A stretch of DNA of 64,000 bases from Streptomyces odontomachi (GTDB taxonomy: Bacteria; Actinomycetota; Actinomycetes; Streptomycetales; Streptomycetaceae), in the NCBI RefSeq assembly GCF_024435355.1, contig NZ_JAMJWG010000009.1, forward strand, positions 278,520-342,519. The letters run 5' to 3'. The first letter of the stretch is position 1. The number at the start of each line of letters is the position of its first letter. Shown here in pieces: positions 1-8,075 of the stretch. A program made the position numbers and the translations under genes. The notes under the pieces are model-generated. The model searched no databases and had not been told where the DNA came from. It was given only the letters and a program-made list of their open reading frames with translations.

Positions 1-290
1 ATCTCCGCGTTGATCGCGCCGGTGACCGCGCCCAAGATCACCACGCCCCTTACACAGAGTGATGCCACGCAGAGTGACGGACCCTAATGTCGTCGAACCG
101 AGTTCGCTGGAATAGCTCTTCAAAATCGGCCGCGCAAAAAATCGGGCGACAAGGGCTTTTGGGTCGCCCACTCGTCGGCGTTCTCGATGACCTCGTGCCC
201 CCTCCCCTCCTGAGGTGGGACTGCCGGTGACCTGCGTGTTCGCTCGCATTGTTGATCAAAGTTGGATCGATGATCGCGTGAGTCGCTCGG
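1..290. other. Left window edge, no gene supported
   Basis: This stretch lies downstream of the leftward P-loop gene. The open frames here are short and Arg/Ser/Pro-rich with no recognisable motif or convincing ribosome site. I see no tRNA, att core or terminator. The element continues beyond the window. Confidence 0.5.
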
Positions 291-734
291 TCACCAGCGA
301 CGGGACGACTGGACAGCCGAGGCGTGGCCCTGCCCGTGCCGGGCCCGTGCCCGGTACCACCGGGTGGCCACGGCCGCCATGCCGGGATCTCTCATGTCCG
401 CTACGCGCTGCATGACGATCTCTCGTCCTGGGTCGACGGTGACGATCTGTGCCTTGTGCCGCTGGTACCTGGCCAGGGCCTTGGGGCTGGGCTGGGTGTG
501 GATGAGGTAGATGTCGACCTGGTCACGGTGCTTGAGCGCTTCGTCGAGGGCGGCGAACCGTGCGCGGTGCGCGACCTTGAGCAGGGTCTCGCCGTGGTGC
601 CACTGCGGGGCGCCCGGCCCAGCGAGGGCGAGGGCGATCCGGTCCAGGTCGATGATGATGTCCCGCGGCTTCGCCCGGGCCTCGATCCACGATGACTTCC
701 CAGAGGCCGGCGGGCCGGTGACGACGTAGAGCAC
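291..734 (-). CDS. P-loop kinase-like ATPase
   Basis: A 147-residue protein starting at GTG. The N-terminus reads as a hydrophobic strand followed by a Walker A loop, GPPASGKSS, at residues 7-15. A DIIIDLDRIA strand around residue 25 fits the acidic second motif of small polynucleotide or nucleoside kinases. The middle is a typical AAA/kinase lid with basic residues. In actinophages, small P-loop kinases like this often sit near an HNH nuclease and the packaging genes; here an HNH gene lies about 340 bp upstream. The substrate cannot be told from sequence. The C-terminal 20 residues look low in complexity. Confidence 0.75.
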   Translation of the reverse strand: MLYVVTGPPASGKSSWIEARAKPRDIIIDLDRIALALAGPGAPQWHHGETLLKVAHRARFAALDEALKHRDQVDIYLIHTQPSPKALARYQRHKAQIVTVDPGREIVMQRVADMRDPGMAAVATRWYRARARHGQGHASAVQSSRRW

Positions 735-766
735 GTTGCGTCACCGTCCTCGCGGCTGTCAGGTGG

Positions 767-1042
767 TCAAGCCTCGAAGGGTGCGGGTCCACTTCCTTGA
801 ACGCGCAGCTCAGCGGTATCGGCGTTGAAAGTGCCCGCGAGGAACACACCCTCGCGGTGATCGCCTATGCGCAGCTTGGTGTGGTCGTCGTTGTAGATCT
901 CCCAGGCTGCTGCTTCGTCTCGTGCCGTGATGGTCCCGTGCCATTCTTTGAGACTGCCGTCGGTAGTGACGGTGAGCGATGCTGTGACCGGGTATTCGGT
1001 CCCGCTGACAATTGCCGTGGCTGGCCCGTCGTATGTCGTCAT
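767..1042 (-). CDS. Small beta-rich hypothetical protein (DUF4873-like?)
   Basis: A 91-residue protein with an ATG start. Alternating hydrophobic and polar residues (ATAIVSGTEYPVTASLTV, later GVFLAGTFNADTAELRV) suggest an all-beta domain. The YDGPATAIV...GTEYPVTASL opening recalls DUF4873-type domains, but that is only an impression. It sits between the P-loop kinase and the HNH nuclease genes. Function unknown. Confidence 0.65.
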   Translation of the reverse strand: MTTYDGPATAIVSGTEYPVTASLTVTTDGSLKEWHGTITARDEAAAWEIYNDDHTKLRIGDHREGVFLAGTFNADTAELRVQGSGPAPFEA

Positions 1043-1075
1043 AGCGTCATCTTGGCCTACATACGGGGCGGCGGG

Positions 1076-1351
1076 TCACCATCTGCGTGATGTCCGTTGC
1101 GGGACCGCGGTGGTGCTGCGATTTCCCCTACGGCTGTTGCACGCTCGGTGTGCCGACCGTGCGTTGGCGGGGTCAAGGAGGCTGCCGCCGCGGCTGATGG
1201 GTACGGCGTGGTCGAGAGTCCACGACAACGGATGCCGCGCATCGAGCGTGGCGTCGATGTCGTGGCCGCAGATCCAGCACGGGTCACCGCAGGCGCGCAT
1301 GGCAGTGCAGAGCCTGCGGTACGGGCGTCCGTTGCGCGGGTTGCCGGCCAC
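1076..1351 (-). CDS. Phage-type HNH endonuclease
   Basis: A 91-residue HNH nuclease. It has a first zinc knuckle CWICG, the catalytic LDHAVPISRGG motif, and an HRACNSRRGN third motif. The region upstream reads GGAGGTGGCGCCCGTG: the first GTG overlaps the ribosome site, so the second GTG, eight bases after GGAGG, is the likelier start. HNH proteins of this size are commonly found next to terminase genes in actinophages, where they assist packaging. No terminase is visible here, but the element continues to the left. Confidence 0.85.
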   Translation of the reverse strand: MAGNPRNGRPYRRLCTAMRACGDPCWICGHDIDATLDARHPLSWTLDHAVPISRGGSLLDPANARSAHRACNSRRGNRSTTAVPQRTSRRW

Positions 1352-1366
1352 GGGCGCCACCTCCGA

Positions 1367-1621
1367 CTACAGGTCGTCGCCGAGGACTTCGCGGCGGGCG
1401 GCGAGCGCCTTGCGGTTGAGGGCACCGGTCATGCGGAACAGCGCGACGGTGAGCGCGAGAAACCCGGCGACGAGCAGCACCTGGGTGATGACGCTGACGA
1501 TGTGGATGTGCTGGGTGGCGAGCGCGATGATCAGCAGGATGACGTTGCCGCAGATCCAGGCGAACCAGATGCGGAGCTTCTCGACTCGCACAGCCTTCTG
1601 TATGTCGCTGTAGCTGGCCAC
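1367..1621 (-). CDS. Small two-helix membrane protein
   Basis: An 84-residue protein with two hydrophobic segments, FAWICGNVILLIIALAT and VITQVLLVAGFLALTVALF, and charged termini. The start is the GTG preceded by GGAGGGGGAAAC; a longer frame exists upstream but is Arg-rich with no ribosome site. No family recognised. In this position of a phage or plasmid module a holin-like or membrane-anchor role is possible, but nothing shows it directly. Confidence 0.7.
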   Translation of the reverse strand: MASYSDIQKAVRVEKLRIWFAWICGNVILLIIALATQHIHIVSVITQVLLVAGFLALTVALFRMTGALNRKALAARREVLGDDL

Positions 1622-1698
1622 GTTTCCCCCTCCGTCGCAGTTGGCGGCCATCATCCCGCGCATGGAGGTCATGTGTAAGCAGCGTGATGAGCTTGTGA

Positions 1699-1926
1699 CT
1701 ACGCGGCTCGCACCCCGTTGGGCAGCGGCGGCACGGCCCCGGCTTCGAGGAGTTCGCGCGTCACCTCGTCGCGCCGCGCTTTGGGTATCTGCCGCACGTC
1801 GTACCGGGCGCCCTTCCCGCGGCCGTACCGGCTGATGCGCCCTTCGCTGGCCCACCGCCAGATGGTGCCGACGGGCCGACCGGCCCAGTAGGCGGCGTCT
1901 GCCGCGGTGGCGAGCGCAGGAGACAT
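1699..1926 (-). CDS. Small helix-turn-helix DNA-binding protein
   Basis: A 75-residue protein. ATAADAAYWAGRPVGTIWRW followed by SEGRISRYGRGKGARYDVRQIP is the MerR/excisionase-like winged-helix pattern, where a site is chosen by the first helices and a basic wing follows. The ATG is preceded by GGGGAGGTGACC. It could be a local repressor or a second excisionase candidate; the better Xis candidate lies near the integrase at 29691-29978. Confidence 0.75.
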   Translation of the reverse strand: MSPALATAADAAYWAGRPVGTIWRWASEGRISRYGRGKGARYDVRQIPKARRDEVTRELLEAGAVPPLPNGVRAA

Positions 1927-2080
1927 GGTCACCTCCCCCGTGGAATGCGGAAGGGCCACCCGGCGGGGTGGCCCTCAGAGCGCAGTACGTTGATCTGAGC
2001 AGATCATCGCTTCGGCGGTGGTCCGTGTCAAGTCCGACTTAGGCGATTACTCCCAGCTCGGTTCGCAGCGGGTGCGTAGG

Positions 2081-2278
2081 TCACCCTCCTTTCGCGGCGC
2101 CGGGTGGCCGGATTGGGCGGCCGTATTCCTCCAGGGATTCCAGATCGTGTTCGGCGCAGAAGTACTTGCCAGGCGCTTTGGGTTCGGCGCAGTACTCGTT
2201 CCAGGGCATCCCGTAGGCGACCTGGTCGCCGCAGATCTGCCCGGCCGGGTCGGGCTCGGTTCGGGTCGTCTTCGCCAC
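2081..2278 (-). CDS. Cys/His-rich small protein, paralogue of next gene
   Basis: A 65-residue protein with a GTG start. Its core pattern is ICGDQ, then YCAEPKAPGKYFCAEHD. It closely resembles the product of 2281-2493, which has ICGYQ...FCGERKAPGLYFCQEHHD, so the two genes are a tandem duplication. The spaced Cys-Cys-Cys-His set suggests one structural zinc. Function unknown. The gap of two bases implies co-translation. Confidence 0.75.
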   Translation of the reverse strand: MAKTTRTEPDPAGQICGDQVAYGMPWNEYCAEPKAPGKYFCAEHDLESLEEYGRPIRPPGAAKGG

Positions 2279-2280
2279 AG

Positions 2281-2493
2281 CTACCGCCCCTTCACGTTGC
2301 CGGGGGCCATGCGGATGATGCCGTCGGGCTCGTCGAGGGCAAGCCAGTCGTGATGCTCCTGGCAGAAGTACAGGCCGGGGGCCTTGCGCTCGCCACAGAA
2401 CACGTTGCCGCTGTTCTCCCAGCCGCCAATTTGGATCTGGTAGCCGCAGATCTGACTCCGACGCGAGGGCTCGTGCCTGAGTTCCTTTCCCAT
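2281..2493 (-). CDS. Cys/His-rich small protein, paralogue of 2081-2278
   Basis: A 70-residue protein. The ATG follows GGAGGTGGAGCTGACC, which fixes the start. The KAPGLYFCQEHHDWL segment matches the KAPGKYFCAEHDLESL segment of its downstream neighbour. Cys and His spacing suggests a compact zinc-binding fold. No known family recognised. Confidence 0.75.
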   Translation of the reverse strand: MGKELRHEPSRRSQICGYQIQIGGWENSGNVFCGERKAPGLYFCQEHHDWLALDEPDGIIRMAPGNVKGR

Positions 2494-2495
2494 GG

Positions 2496-2804
2496 TCAGC
2501 TCCACCTCCACGCCTGGCCGGCGCTGCTGGCGCTCCGGGCCGCGGCGGCGAGGGCGCGGGCGAGGTTGGCCCAGTCGCCGCGCATGAGCCGGTGACTGGC
2601 GGCGCGGTCGAGGAGGTCGGCGATGCGCCCGGCCTGACCCGGCTGCACGGTGAACGGATCACCAAAGGGCCGGTTGATAACGGGCGCCAGCTCGGCCCAG
2701 TCGCGCCCCGGAAGGACGTGGGCGAGCTGCTGCGCGAGGTTGGTGATGGTGCTACCGGAGCGCTGTTCCTGTCCGACCGGGAGATGAGAGATGGTCCAGC
2801 CCAT
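2496..2804 (-). CDS. Hypothetical helical protein
   Basis: A 102-residue protein beginning MGWTISHLPVG, with its ATG overlapping the upstream stop (TGATG), so it is translationally coupled. Ala/Leu/Arg-rich helices at the C-terminus (GDWANLARALAAAARSA). No motif recognised. Confidence 0.65.
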   Translation of the reverse strand: MGWTISHLPVGQEQRSGSTITNLAQQLAHVLPGRDWAELAPVINRPFGDPFTVQPGQAGRIADLLDRAASHRLMRGDWANLARALAAAARSASSAGQAWRWS

Positions 2805-3046
2805 CACTTCTCCCGCAGCGAGTACTTGGCGATGGTGACGGACGTAGCGGGCATGCCCCACTCCTTCGCGAACACACCGCGGATCGCGGTGAGCAGGACG
2901 CCTACGGTGGCTCCGGGCGGCGGGGTGTAGCTGCCGTCGATCTGCTGGGAGAGGTTAGATCCGTGTCCTGTCGGGCGGACGGCGGTGGCGCTCCACGCGT
3001 ACCCGCTGGCGGTGAGCGGGGTCTTGGGGTTGGCGTAGTCGGACAT
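2804..3046 (-). CDS. Hypothetical protein
   Basis: An 80-residue protein, MSDYANPKTPLTASGY..., with a proline-rich middle (YTPPPGATVGV). It ends in the TGATG overlap with the next gene. No function assigned. Confidence 0.65.
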   Translation of the reverse strand: MSDYANPKTPLTASGYAWSATAVRPTGHGSNLSQQIDGSYTPPPGATVGVLLTAIRGVFAKEWGMPATSVTIAKYSLREK

Positions 3047-3056
3047 GGTGTTCCTT

Positions 3057-3425
3057 TCAGCGGGTTGTGGGCTGGGGCAGCCCGAGGAGGTGGTAGGGGA
3101 AGGGCTCGTGCTCGATGCGCACCCCGAAGGAGCGGATCCAGTACCAGTGGAAAGGGAACGTCTCGGCGCCGAGCTGCATGAGGGCGACCGCCCGGTGGTG
3201 CCCGTCGCCGACGTACACGTCGTGGTGACGGTCGTCGATGCCGAGGGTGATCGGGATCGTGAGCCCGCCGTCCTGGATCTCAGCCTTGTACTGCTCGACG
3301 GTCTCGCGGTCCTGCTGCCGTCCGGCGAATCGGTGGTGGGCGTCGCGCCAACGCCGGTATTCGGTGGGCCGGATCTGCTGGTCGTTGAGGAGCGTCACCG
3401 GCATCTCGCCGCGGTATTTGCTCAT
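3057..3425 (-). CDS. ParB/sulfiredoxin-fold protein
   Basis: A 122-residue protein. The central strand and loop YVGDGHHRAVALMQLGAETFP matches the ParB-N/sulfiredoxin-like fold, where a G(D/N)GHHR loop binds nucleotide. An N-terminal PVTLLNDQQIRPTEYRRWRDAH and a central ITLGIDDRHHDVYVGDG fit the same domain. It lacks the HTH domain of plasmid partition ParB proteins, so it is more likely a stand-alone nuclease or CTPase-like domain than a segregation protein. Its ATG overlaps the upstream stop by four bases. Confidence 0.7.
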   Translation of the reverse strand: MSKYRGEMPVTLLNDQQIRPTEYRRWRDAHHRFAGRQQDRETVEQYKAEIQDGGLTIPITLGIDDRHHDVYVGDGHHRAVALMQLGAETFPFHWYWIRSFGVRIEHEPFPYHLLGLPQPTTR

Positions 3426-3889
3426 GCCGCCACCGCGGTGCGGCTGAGCCGGTCGATGAAGCGGTTGCTGCGGGGCCTGCGCGGGTCGGCCAGGTCGTTT
3501 GCGGGGCAGTTGGTGAAGTCCGTGGCGATGAGCTGGCGGCCGAGGCGCTGCTCCAGGCAGCCGATGCAGAGGATTCCGGCGCCGACGGGCATGCCTGCGG
3601 CGGCCCAAACGGTGTCGTTGACCATGTAGTACTCGGTCCGGGCGGTCGCGGTCCGGCAGTCGCAGCAGGGCAGGTCCGGCCGCCACGTAGCCCCGTGGCG
3701 GAGGATGCGCAGGTGGATGCGCCCGCTGCACCTCCTTGTCGCTATCCAGCGGCTGGGGACCAGGTTCCCGGTGAACTCGAACGGGCCGTCGAAGAGGAGT
3801 CCGCCGAGCCGTTTGGATGCCCCGTCGGGCCGCACGGCATGCCAGCCGTCGCCGCGGTACTCGACCCGGAGAGCGGGGACGTCGGTCAC
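3422..3889 (-). CDS. Zinc-binding hypothetical protein
   Basis: A 155-residue protein starting at a GTG that overlaps the upstream stop (GTGA). It has LPCCDCRTATA and, 30 residues later, GILCIGCLEQRLGR, which together make a likely zinc site. The N-terminus reads VEYRGDGWHAVRPDGASKRLGG. Similar small Cys-rich proteins are frequent in Streptomyces phages. Function unknown. Confidence 0.7.
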   Translation of the reverse strand: MTDVPALRVEYRGDGWHAVRPDGASKRLGGLLFDGPFEFTGNLVPSRWIATRRCSGRIHLRILRHGATWRPDLPCCDCRTATARTEYYMVNDTVWAAAGMPVGAGILCIGCLEQRLGRQLIATDFTNCPANDLADPRRPRSNRFIDRLSRTAVAA

Positions 3890-4374
3890 AGCCCCTCCCG
3901 GGCGGCGAGCTGGGCGGCCTGGCCGAGGACGAGCGCGGCGTGCTGGGGTCCGCGGAGGCGCCGGTTCGCCTCGGGGATGCTGTGGCTGCCGCCGAGGGCC
4001 TGACGAAGAAGGCGCCGTGCTTCGCCTTCCTCGCGGTGGCTGCGGGCCTCGGCCTGGATGGCGGCGATGGGGCACATGCCGCCGCGGCCGTCGGTGACGG
4101 TGTCGCGGCTCCAGCCGCCCGGCTGCATGATCCGGCGTTGGGCCCGCTGGAGAAGGGTCGCGACGGGGGTGGTCGACTGGTCGGTCGGGGTGAGGCGGAC
4201 GACGTTGGCGTAGTCGACGATCGTCTCCGCGTGGCGGCTGTTGACGTCGTGCTGGAGTCCGGCGGTCTGGAGCCGGACGGTCATGTCGGCGTCCCGGGCC
4301 GCGAGTCGGGCGGCCAGGTCCGGCGCTGGGGTGGCCCGCCGTCGTCTTGCGGCAGGCAGGGTGGTCGTGGTCAC
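3886..4374 (-). CDS. DUF6197-like hypothetical protein
   Basis: A 162-residue protein, GTG start. IMQPGGWSRDTVTDGRGGMCPIAAIQAEA matches the pattern of DUF6197 proteins (a GGW..g...D..G..C..gA stretch), small proteins common in actinobacterial chromosomes and phages with unknown function. The C-terminal half is helical. It is coupled to the downstream gene by GTGA. Confidence 0.65.
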   Translation of the reverse strand: MTTTTLPAARRRRATPAPDLAARLAARDADMTVRLQTAGLQHDVNSRHAETIVDYANVVRLTPTDQSTTPVATLLQRAQRRIMQPGGWSRDTVTDGRGGMCPIAAIQAEARSHREEGEARRLLRQALGGSHSIPEANRRLRGPQHAALVLGQAAQLAAREGL

Positions 4375-4460
4375 GTAGGGGTCCTCTCGTGCGTCTTCGG
4401 GCGTGCAGGGAGGGCCGGGGCGCCCCTGGAGCTGCCAGGCGGAGGGGGCGCCCCGGTTGG

Positions 4461-4652
4461 TCAGGCGATGCCGAGGACGTCCGGCATGTCCCACTGCCCC
4501 ATCGCCCGGCCGAGGTCGACGAGCTCGCTGTTGTCGGCGGTGCGGGTCTCGTAGCGGGCGATGACCTCGCGCTGGATGCGCTCGCACATCTCGTCGTCGC
4601 CGCGCTCGCGGGCGGCGATGTAGTCGCGGACGGACTGGTGCTTGGTCTCCAT
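4461..4652 (-). CDS. Small acidic helical protein
   Basis: A 63-residue protein, METKHQSVRDYIAARERG..., mostly charged helix. The ATG is preceded by AAGAAAGAGAAGGTC. No family recognised. Confidence 0.65.
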   Translation of the reverse strand: METKHQSVRDYIAARERGDDEMCERIQREVIARYETRTADNSELVDLGRAMGQWDMPDVLGIA

Positions 4653-4669
4653 GACCTTCTCTTTCTTGA

Positions 4670-4897
4670 TCAGTGGGTGACGGGTGTGAGCGTCCAGGCG
4701 GTGACGGGATCGCCCTGGACGATCTGGCCCTTGATGGTTCGGATCTCGTATTCGTCCTGGAGCAGGTCCCACTTCGTGAGGCCCTGCGGCCAGAGGCGGC
4801 GGCGACGGAACGTCTCCTCGGCGTCGGCGTCGAGGTGGCGCACGGTCAGCTCGGTGTCGTACAGCGGGTCCTCAGTCCCACTGAAGGCGGCAGCCAT
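4670..4897 (-). CDS. Hypothetical protein
   Basis: A 75-residue protein, MAAAFSGTEDPLYDTELTVRHL..., coupled to the upstream gene by a TGATG overlap. It has an acidic N-half and a basic middle (FRRRRLWPQGL). No motif recognised. Confidence 0.65.
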   Translation of the reverse strand: MAAAFSGTEDPLYDTELTVRHLDADAEETFRRRRLWPQGLTKWDLLQDEYEIRTIKGQIVQGDPVTAWTLTPVTH

Positions 4898-5313
4898 CAG
4901 TGGAAGCGGCTGAAGCCGCGGCGTCGCCGGTCGCGGCCGGCGTCCCTGGACCACTTCTCCAGGCCGCGGATCCCCGCCTCGTCGAGGTCGTGGATCTCGT
5001 GCGAATCGACGGGTCCGGCGACCTGGGGGCCAGGGGTAGCCATGTGACGGACGCCCGCCGGTGCTTCCTCGTAGACGGGCCCGAAGCCGGCGCAGAGGGA
5101 CTCGGCCGACATGTGCCCGGTCATCGGGTTGCCGGTGATCGGGCTGGACCAGTCGAAGGTATGGCTGGTGTAGAGCCGGGCGTCCTCGTAGGGGGCCAGG
5201 CGCCGGTCGGGGTGCTCGATCGTGTACACGGTGAGCGGACGGCCTCCGCGGGTCTGCTGCTTAACCCACTTCTGGAACTTCCTGCTGTCCTTCGGCTGCC
5301 AGGTCTGGCTCAT
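4897..5313 (-). CDS. Hypothetical protein
   Basis: A 138-residue protein with an ATG behind an AAAGGA ribosome site. The N-terminus (QPKDSRKFQKWVKQQTRGGRP) is basic and the C-terminus ends RDRRRRGFSRFH. No recognised domain. Confidence 0.65.
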   Translation of the reverse strand: MSQTWQPKDSRKFQKWVKQQTRGGRPLTVYTIEHPDRRLAPYEDARLYTSHTFDWSSPITGNPMTGHMSAESLCAGFGPVYEEAPAGVRHMATPGPQVAGPVDSHEIHDLDEAGIRGLEKWSRDAGRDRRRRGFSRFH

Positions 5314-5332
5314 GGTGATCGTCCTTTCGGTG

Positions 5333-5572
5333 TCAGGTGGTGGGGTGGCGGCGGCAGACGTTCGCGTGATCAGAGGCAGCGCGCTCGGTGGCGTCGTAGT
5401 CGACGAGGTCGGCCTGGGCCCTGTTGGACCAGCGGGTGATGTTGTTCCGGGCCTGGCAGCCGGTGCACTCGTACCAGGCGCCACGTCCGGCCAGTGCGGA
5501 CAGCAAGCCGCCCGTGTGGAGGGTGACAGTGCCGCCTCCGGGGGTCGTGTAGCGGGCGGTGATCTTCGCCAT
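5333..5572 (-). CDS. Small zinc-binding protein
   Basis: A 79-residue protein. WYECTGCQARN and a C-terminal ASDHANVCRRH give a CxxC...HxxxCxxH arrangement, a plausible zinc finger. The same layout is common among actinophage and plasmid proteins. It is the first gene after the repeat array at 5633-5751; the ATG follows GAGGAGATCCCTC. Confidence 0.7.
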   Translation of the reverse strand: MAKITARYTTPGGGTVTLHTGGLLSALAGRGAWYECTGCQARNNITRWSNRAQADLVDYDATERAASDHANVCRRHPTT

Positions 5573-5632
5573 GAGGGATCTCCTCTGAACCTGTTTTGTG
5601 ACGGTTTGTTCGGATGGACATGTAGCGGTTTG

Positions 5633-5751
5633 CCCCGGACTGCACCCCGGACAGGTGGACGGGAGGGGTGGACGCGACCCGGGTCGCGTCCGGGTGTCGT
5701 CCGGGCGACAGTCCGGGGTAAAAGGGACTCTGTCCGGGTGGCTGTCCGGGG
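5633..5751. repeat. clt-like cluster of 8-bp GTCCGGGK repeats
   Basis: Five direct copies of GTCCGGGT/C/G start at 5688, 5699, 5711, 5732 and 5744 (steps 11, 12, 21, 12). Two inverted copies, CCCCGGAC, start at 5633 and 5645 (step 12). A perfect palindrome CGCGACCCGGGTCGCG lies at 5673-5688. The spacing is near one helical turn. The array fills the only sizeable gap (about 200 bp) after the FtsK/TraB-like gene. Streptomyces plasmid TraB pumps are known to bind short GC-rich repeats in a cis locus called clt next to traB; from memory the pSVH1 repeat is GACCCGGA, which shares ACCCGGA with this one. An operator array is the alternative. Confidence 0.7.
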
Positions 5752-5774
5752 CAAAGGGTGCAAAACGCAGATGG

Positions 5775-8039
5775 TTAGTTGCCTTCGAGGAGGCTGAGCG
5801 CGTCGGCAATGTCCGTGCGGCGGTAGCCGTTCACGCGGTTCGTCTGACCCGGGATCGTGACCTTGACAGTGCCACCGGCGCCTGCCGCACGCAGCTGCTC
5901 GCCCAGCTCCTCGCCAGTGATTGCGCCGATGATCCGCGCCATCTCATCGAGCTGCGCCACATCGCGGCCAAGCCGATCCATGGCGACCAACGCCTGCCGA
6001 CAGCAGCCGATCTGAAACTGCTGCTCCTTCGTGTGGTGCAGTACGTTCCGTCCCGGCACCCCGTCCCGCTTCGGGCCGCCGGCGGCCGACGACAGGCCGG
6101 TGGCGTTGAGGAGGTGCTTCTCGATCGGGTCCTCCCACTGCCAGGCGAGACGTCCCGCCCGCTCGCGGATCTTGGCGGCCTTCTCCAGCAGCATGGTGAT
6201 CTCACCCCGCTCGTCCTCGTCGAGGTCGAAGGAGCGGGCCAAGTCAGTGACGCCAGCGAACGGGTTGACCAACCAGCCGAAGCCGGGCCGCGGCGGGTCG
6301 AACTTGGATGCGTCCCGGCCGGCGCCGGACTGCCCGGCACCGAGGATGGCGTTGGACTGGGTGGCGTTCTCGACACGCATGGCCCACCGGGCTCCGCAGT
6401 TCATCGCGAGCGCCTGCGGGATGACGTCGACCTCCGGGTACTGCGTGATCAGCACCAGCAGGATTCCCGCGCCAGCCGCGACCGCGGACAGCTCGATCAG
6501 CGCTTCGAGGATGTCGTCCCGCAGCGGTTTCCCGGGGCGGGTGTAGGTCGCCAACTCGTCGATGACGAGCACCTCCACCCCGCCGATCTGCTCGATCGCG
6601 ACCGGCACGAGCTTGCTCTTGCCGAGCTTCCCAAGATCGCGCTCCCGGCGGTCCTTGTCGGCCAGAAGCGACTTCAGCAAGGCAAGGAGCCGCTCGGGAC
6701 TGGGCTTGAAGTACGTGCTGGCCACGCCCGCCTTGGCGTAGGGGTCCCACTCGCCGTTGTTCTTGCCGGCCACGATGCGAAGGTTGATCCGCGGGTCGAA
6801 CGCGGCGCCGACCACCAGATTGGAAGCTCCGACCCCCTTCCCGGAGCGGGTCATGCCAGCGATCACGTAGGACTGGTTGTTGATGGCCAAGCGAATGGCG
6901 ACGCCGCGCTTGTTCCACGCAACCGGGACGCCATCCTTCCAAGCGTCGAGCTGGGCGGGCGTCTTGATGAGCGGGGACGGTCGGGTGTCCTCGAACGGGT
7001 CGCGGTCGGTGAGCCACAGAGACGTGCGGACCTCGGTTCCTGCCTTCTCAATGTCGACCATGGACACGTCGCGGCCGAGCGCGCCGGCGAGCTTGGGCAG
7101 TTTCTTCTTCAGCTCGGCGACGGTAGTGCGGGGAGGCAGGTCGAACACGACGGTGGTGTTGCCGTCCCCGTCCCGCTGGGGGACGGCGAGGATCTGGATC
7201 TGCTCGTGCGGCTTGACCTCGCCGATGTTTCGCAGCGCCTGGTCGAGTTCCTCAGCTGTGAGCGCTGGCGGGGGCGGCGCGTCGAACGCCCTCTGCACCG
7301 GCACCTGCGGCTCCGGAGCGGAGGTCTCGCTCGTCGCGGTCGTCTTCGCCATGTTCACCGGAGCGGCCAGGGGCTGCCCCGGCAGCGCGGGAGCAGGTGT
7401 GGGGACAGGCTGGCCGGGCGCGAAAGGGCGGGAGATCAGATACCAGCCGTAGCCGGCGGCCACCCCAAGGCCTCCGAGGATGGTGACGTTGCCGTGAAGG
7501 GCCATCGTCAGGGCGTGGCTGCCGGCGACGAACGTTCCGAGGCTTCCAGCGGCGGCGATGCCGGCTCGGGTGGCGCGTTTCATGTTTCGGGCCTTGACCA
7601 GGTCCCGGTTAGTGATGGGCCGCTCGGCCTGTGCGCGCAGGTGCCCGAGCTCCGTTTCCTTCGCCGCGATCTGCCCGGCCAGACCTGCGAGGTGGCCGGT
7701 GTCGACCGGACCTTCGCCTTCGGCGGCGTGCTTCGCCTGAGCCTTGGCGGTGGAGAAGCGGGCGTGGAGGCGTGCGATCTCGCGCTCCAGCTCGGTCTCG
7801 CGCGTGGCCTGCTGCCGGGCCCGGGTCTTGGTGACCTCGTCAAGGATGTCGCCCTCGTGGAGGTCTTTGGTGTCGAACCATTCACGGGCCCGGGCGCCGG
7901 CATTCTCGCGCTGCTGGGCGAAGGCGGCCCGCGCCTTGCCGAGCCGCTCACTGCCGGCGTCCGTGCTCTTCGTCGTGCCCTTGTCGGCCGCGTCTTCGGT
8001 GTTGTCGCAGGCGTCAGGCTTGTGCAGGTCGGTGGCCAC
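5775..8039 (-). CDS. FtsK/SpoIIIE-family DNA translocase (TraB-like)
   Basis: A 754-residue protein, GTG start behind GGAAGGACC. Order: a charged coiled-coil N-terminus (to about 170), a pair of hydrophobic segments (about 185-225), a Pro/Ala linker, then the motor domain with Walker A AGMTRSGKGVGASN near residue 394 and Walker B VEVLVIDELATYT near 490. The last 75 residues (RQALVAMDRLGRDVAQLDE, then GYRRTDIADALSLLEGN) look like a winged helix, the part that reads DNA repeats in TraB and FtsK. A single TraB-like pump suffices for conjugation of Streptomyces plasmids and AICEs. The DUF2637/SpdB-like gene upstream and repeat array downstream support a transfer role. A phage-borne segregation pump is the alternative. 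Confidence 0.88.
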   Translation of the reverse strand: MATDLHKPDACDNTEDAADKGTTKSTDAGSERLGKARAAFAQQRENAGARAREWFDTKDLHEGDILDEVTKTRARQQATRETELEREIARLHARFSTAKAQAKHAAEGEGPVDTGHLAGLAGQIAAKETELGHLRAQAERPITNRDLVKARNMKRATRAGIAAAGSLGTFVAGSHALTMALHGNVTILGGLGVAAGYGWYLISRPFAPGQPVPTPAPALPGQPLAAPVNMAKTTATSETSAPEPQVPVQRAFDAPPPPALTAEELDQALRNIGEVKPHEQIQILAVPQRDGDGNTTVVFDLPPRTTVAELKKKLPKLAGALGRDVSMVDIEKAGTEVRTSLWLTDRDPFEDTRPSPLIKTPAQLDAWKDGVPVAWNKRGVAIRLAINNQSYVIAGMTRSGKGVGASNLVVGAAFDPRINLRIVAGKNNGEWDPYAKAGVASTYFKPSPERLLALLKSLLADKDRRERDLGKLGKSKLVPVAIEQIGGVEVLVIDELATYTRPGKPLRDDILEALIELSAVAAGAGILLVLITQYPEVDVIPQALAMNCGARWAMRVENATQSNAILGAGQSGAGRDASKFDPPRPGFGWLVNPFAGVTDLARSFDLDEDERGEITMLLEKAAKIRERAGRLAWQWEDPIEKHLLNATGLSSAAGGPKRDGVPGRNVLHHTKEQQFQIGCCRQALVAMDRLGRDVAQLDEMARIIGAITGEELGEQLRAAGAGGTVKVTIPGQTNRVNGYRRTDIADALSLLEGN

Positions 8040-8075
8040 TGGCCGGGTCCTTCCTTCCGTAATTGGGGTGGAGGC

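Noticed and set aside
1..290. Left attachment site or cos end
   Set aside because: No copy of the tRNA-Val core and no inverted or overhang-like structure seen; the element simply continues.
3057..3425. Plasmid partition ParB
   Set aside because: Only the ParB/sulfiredoxin-like fold is visible; the HTH domain and a ParA gene are missing.
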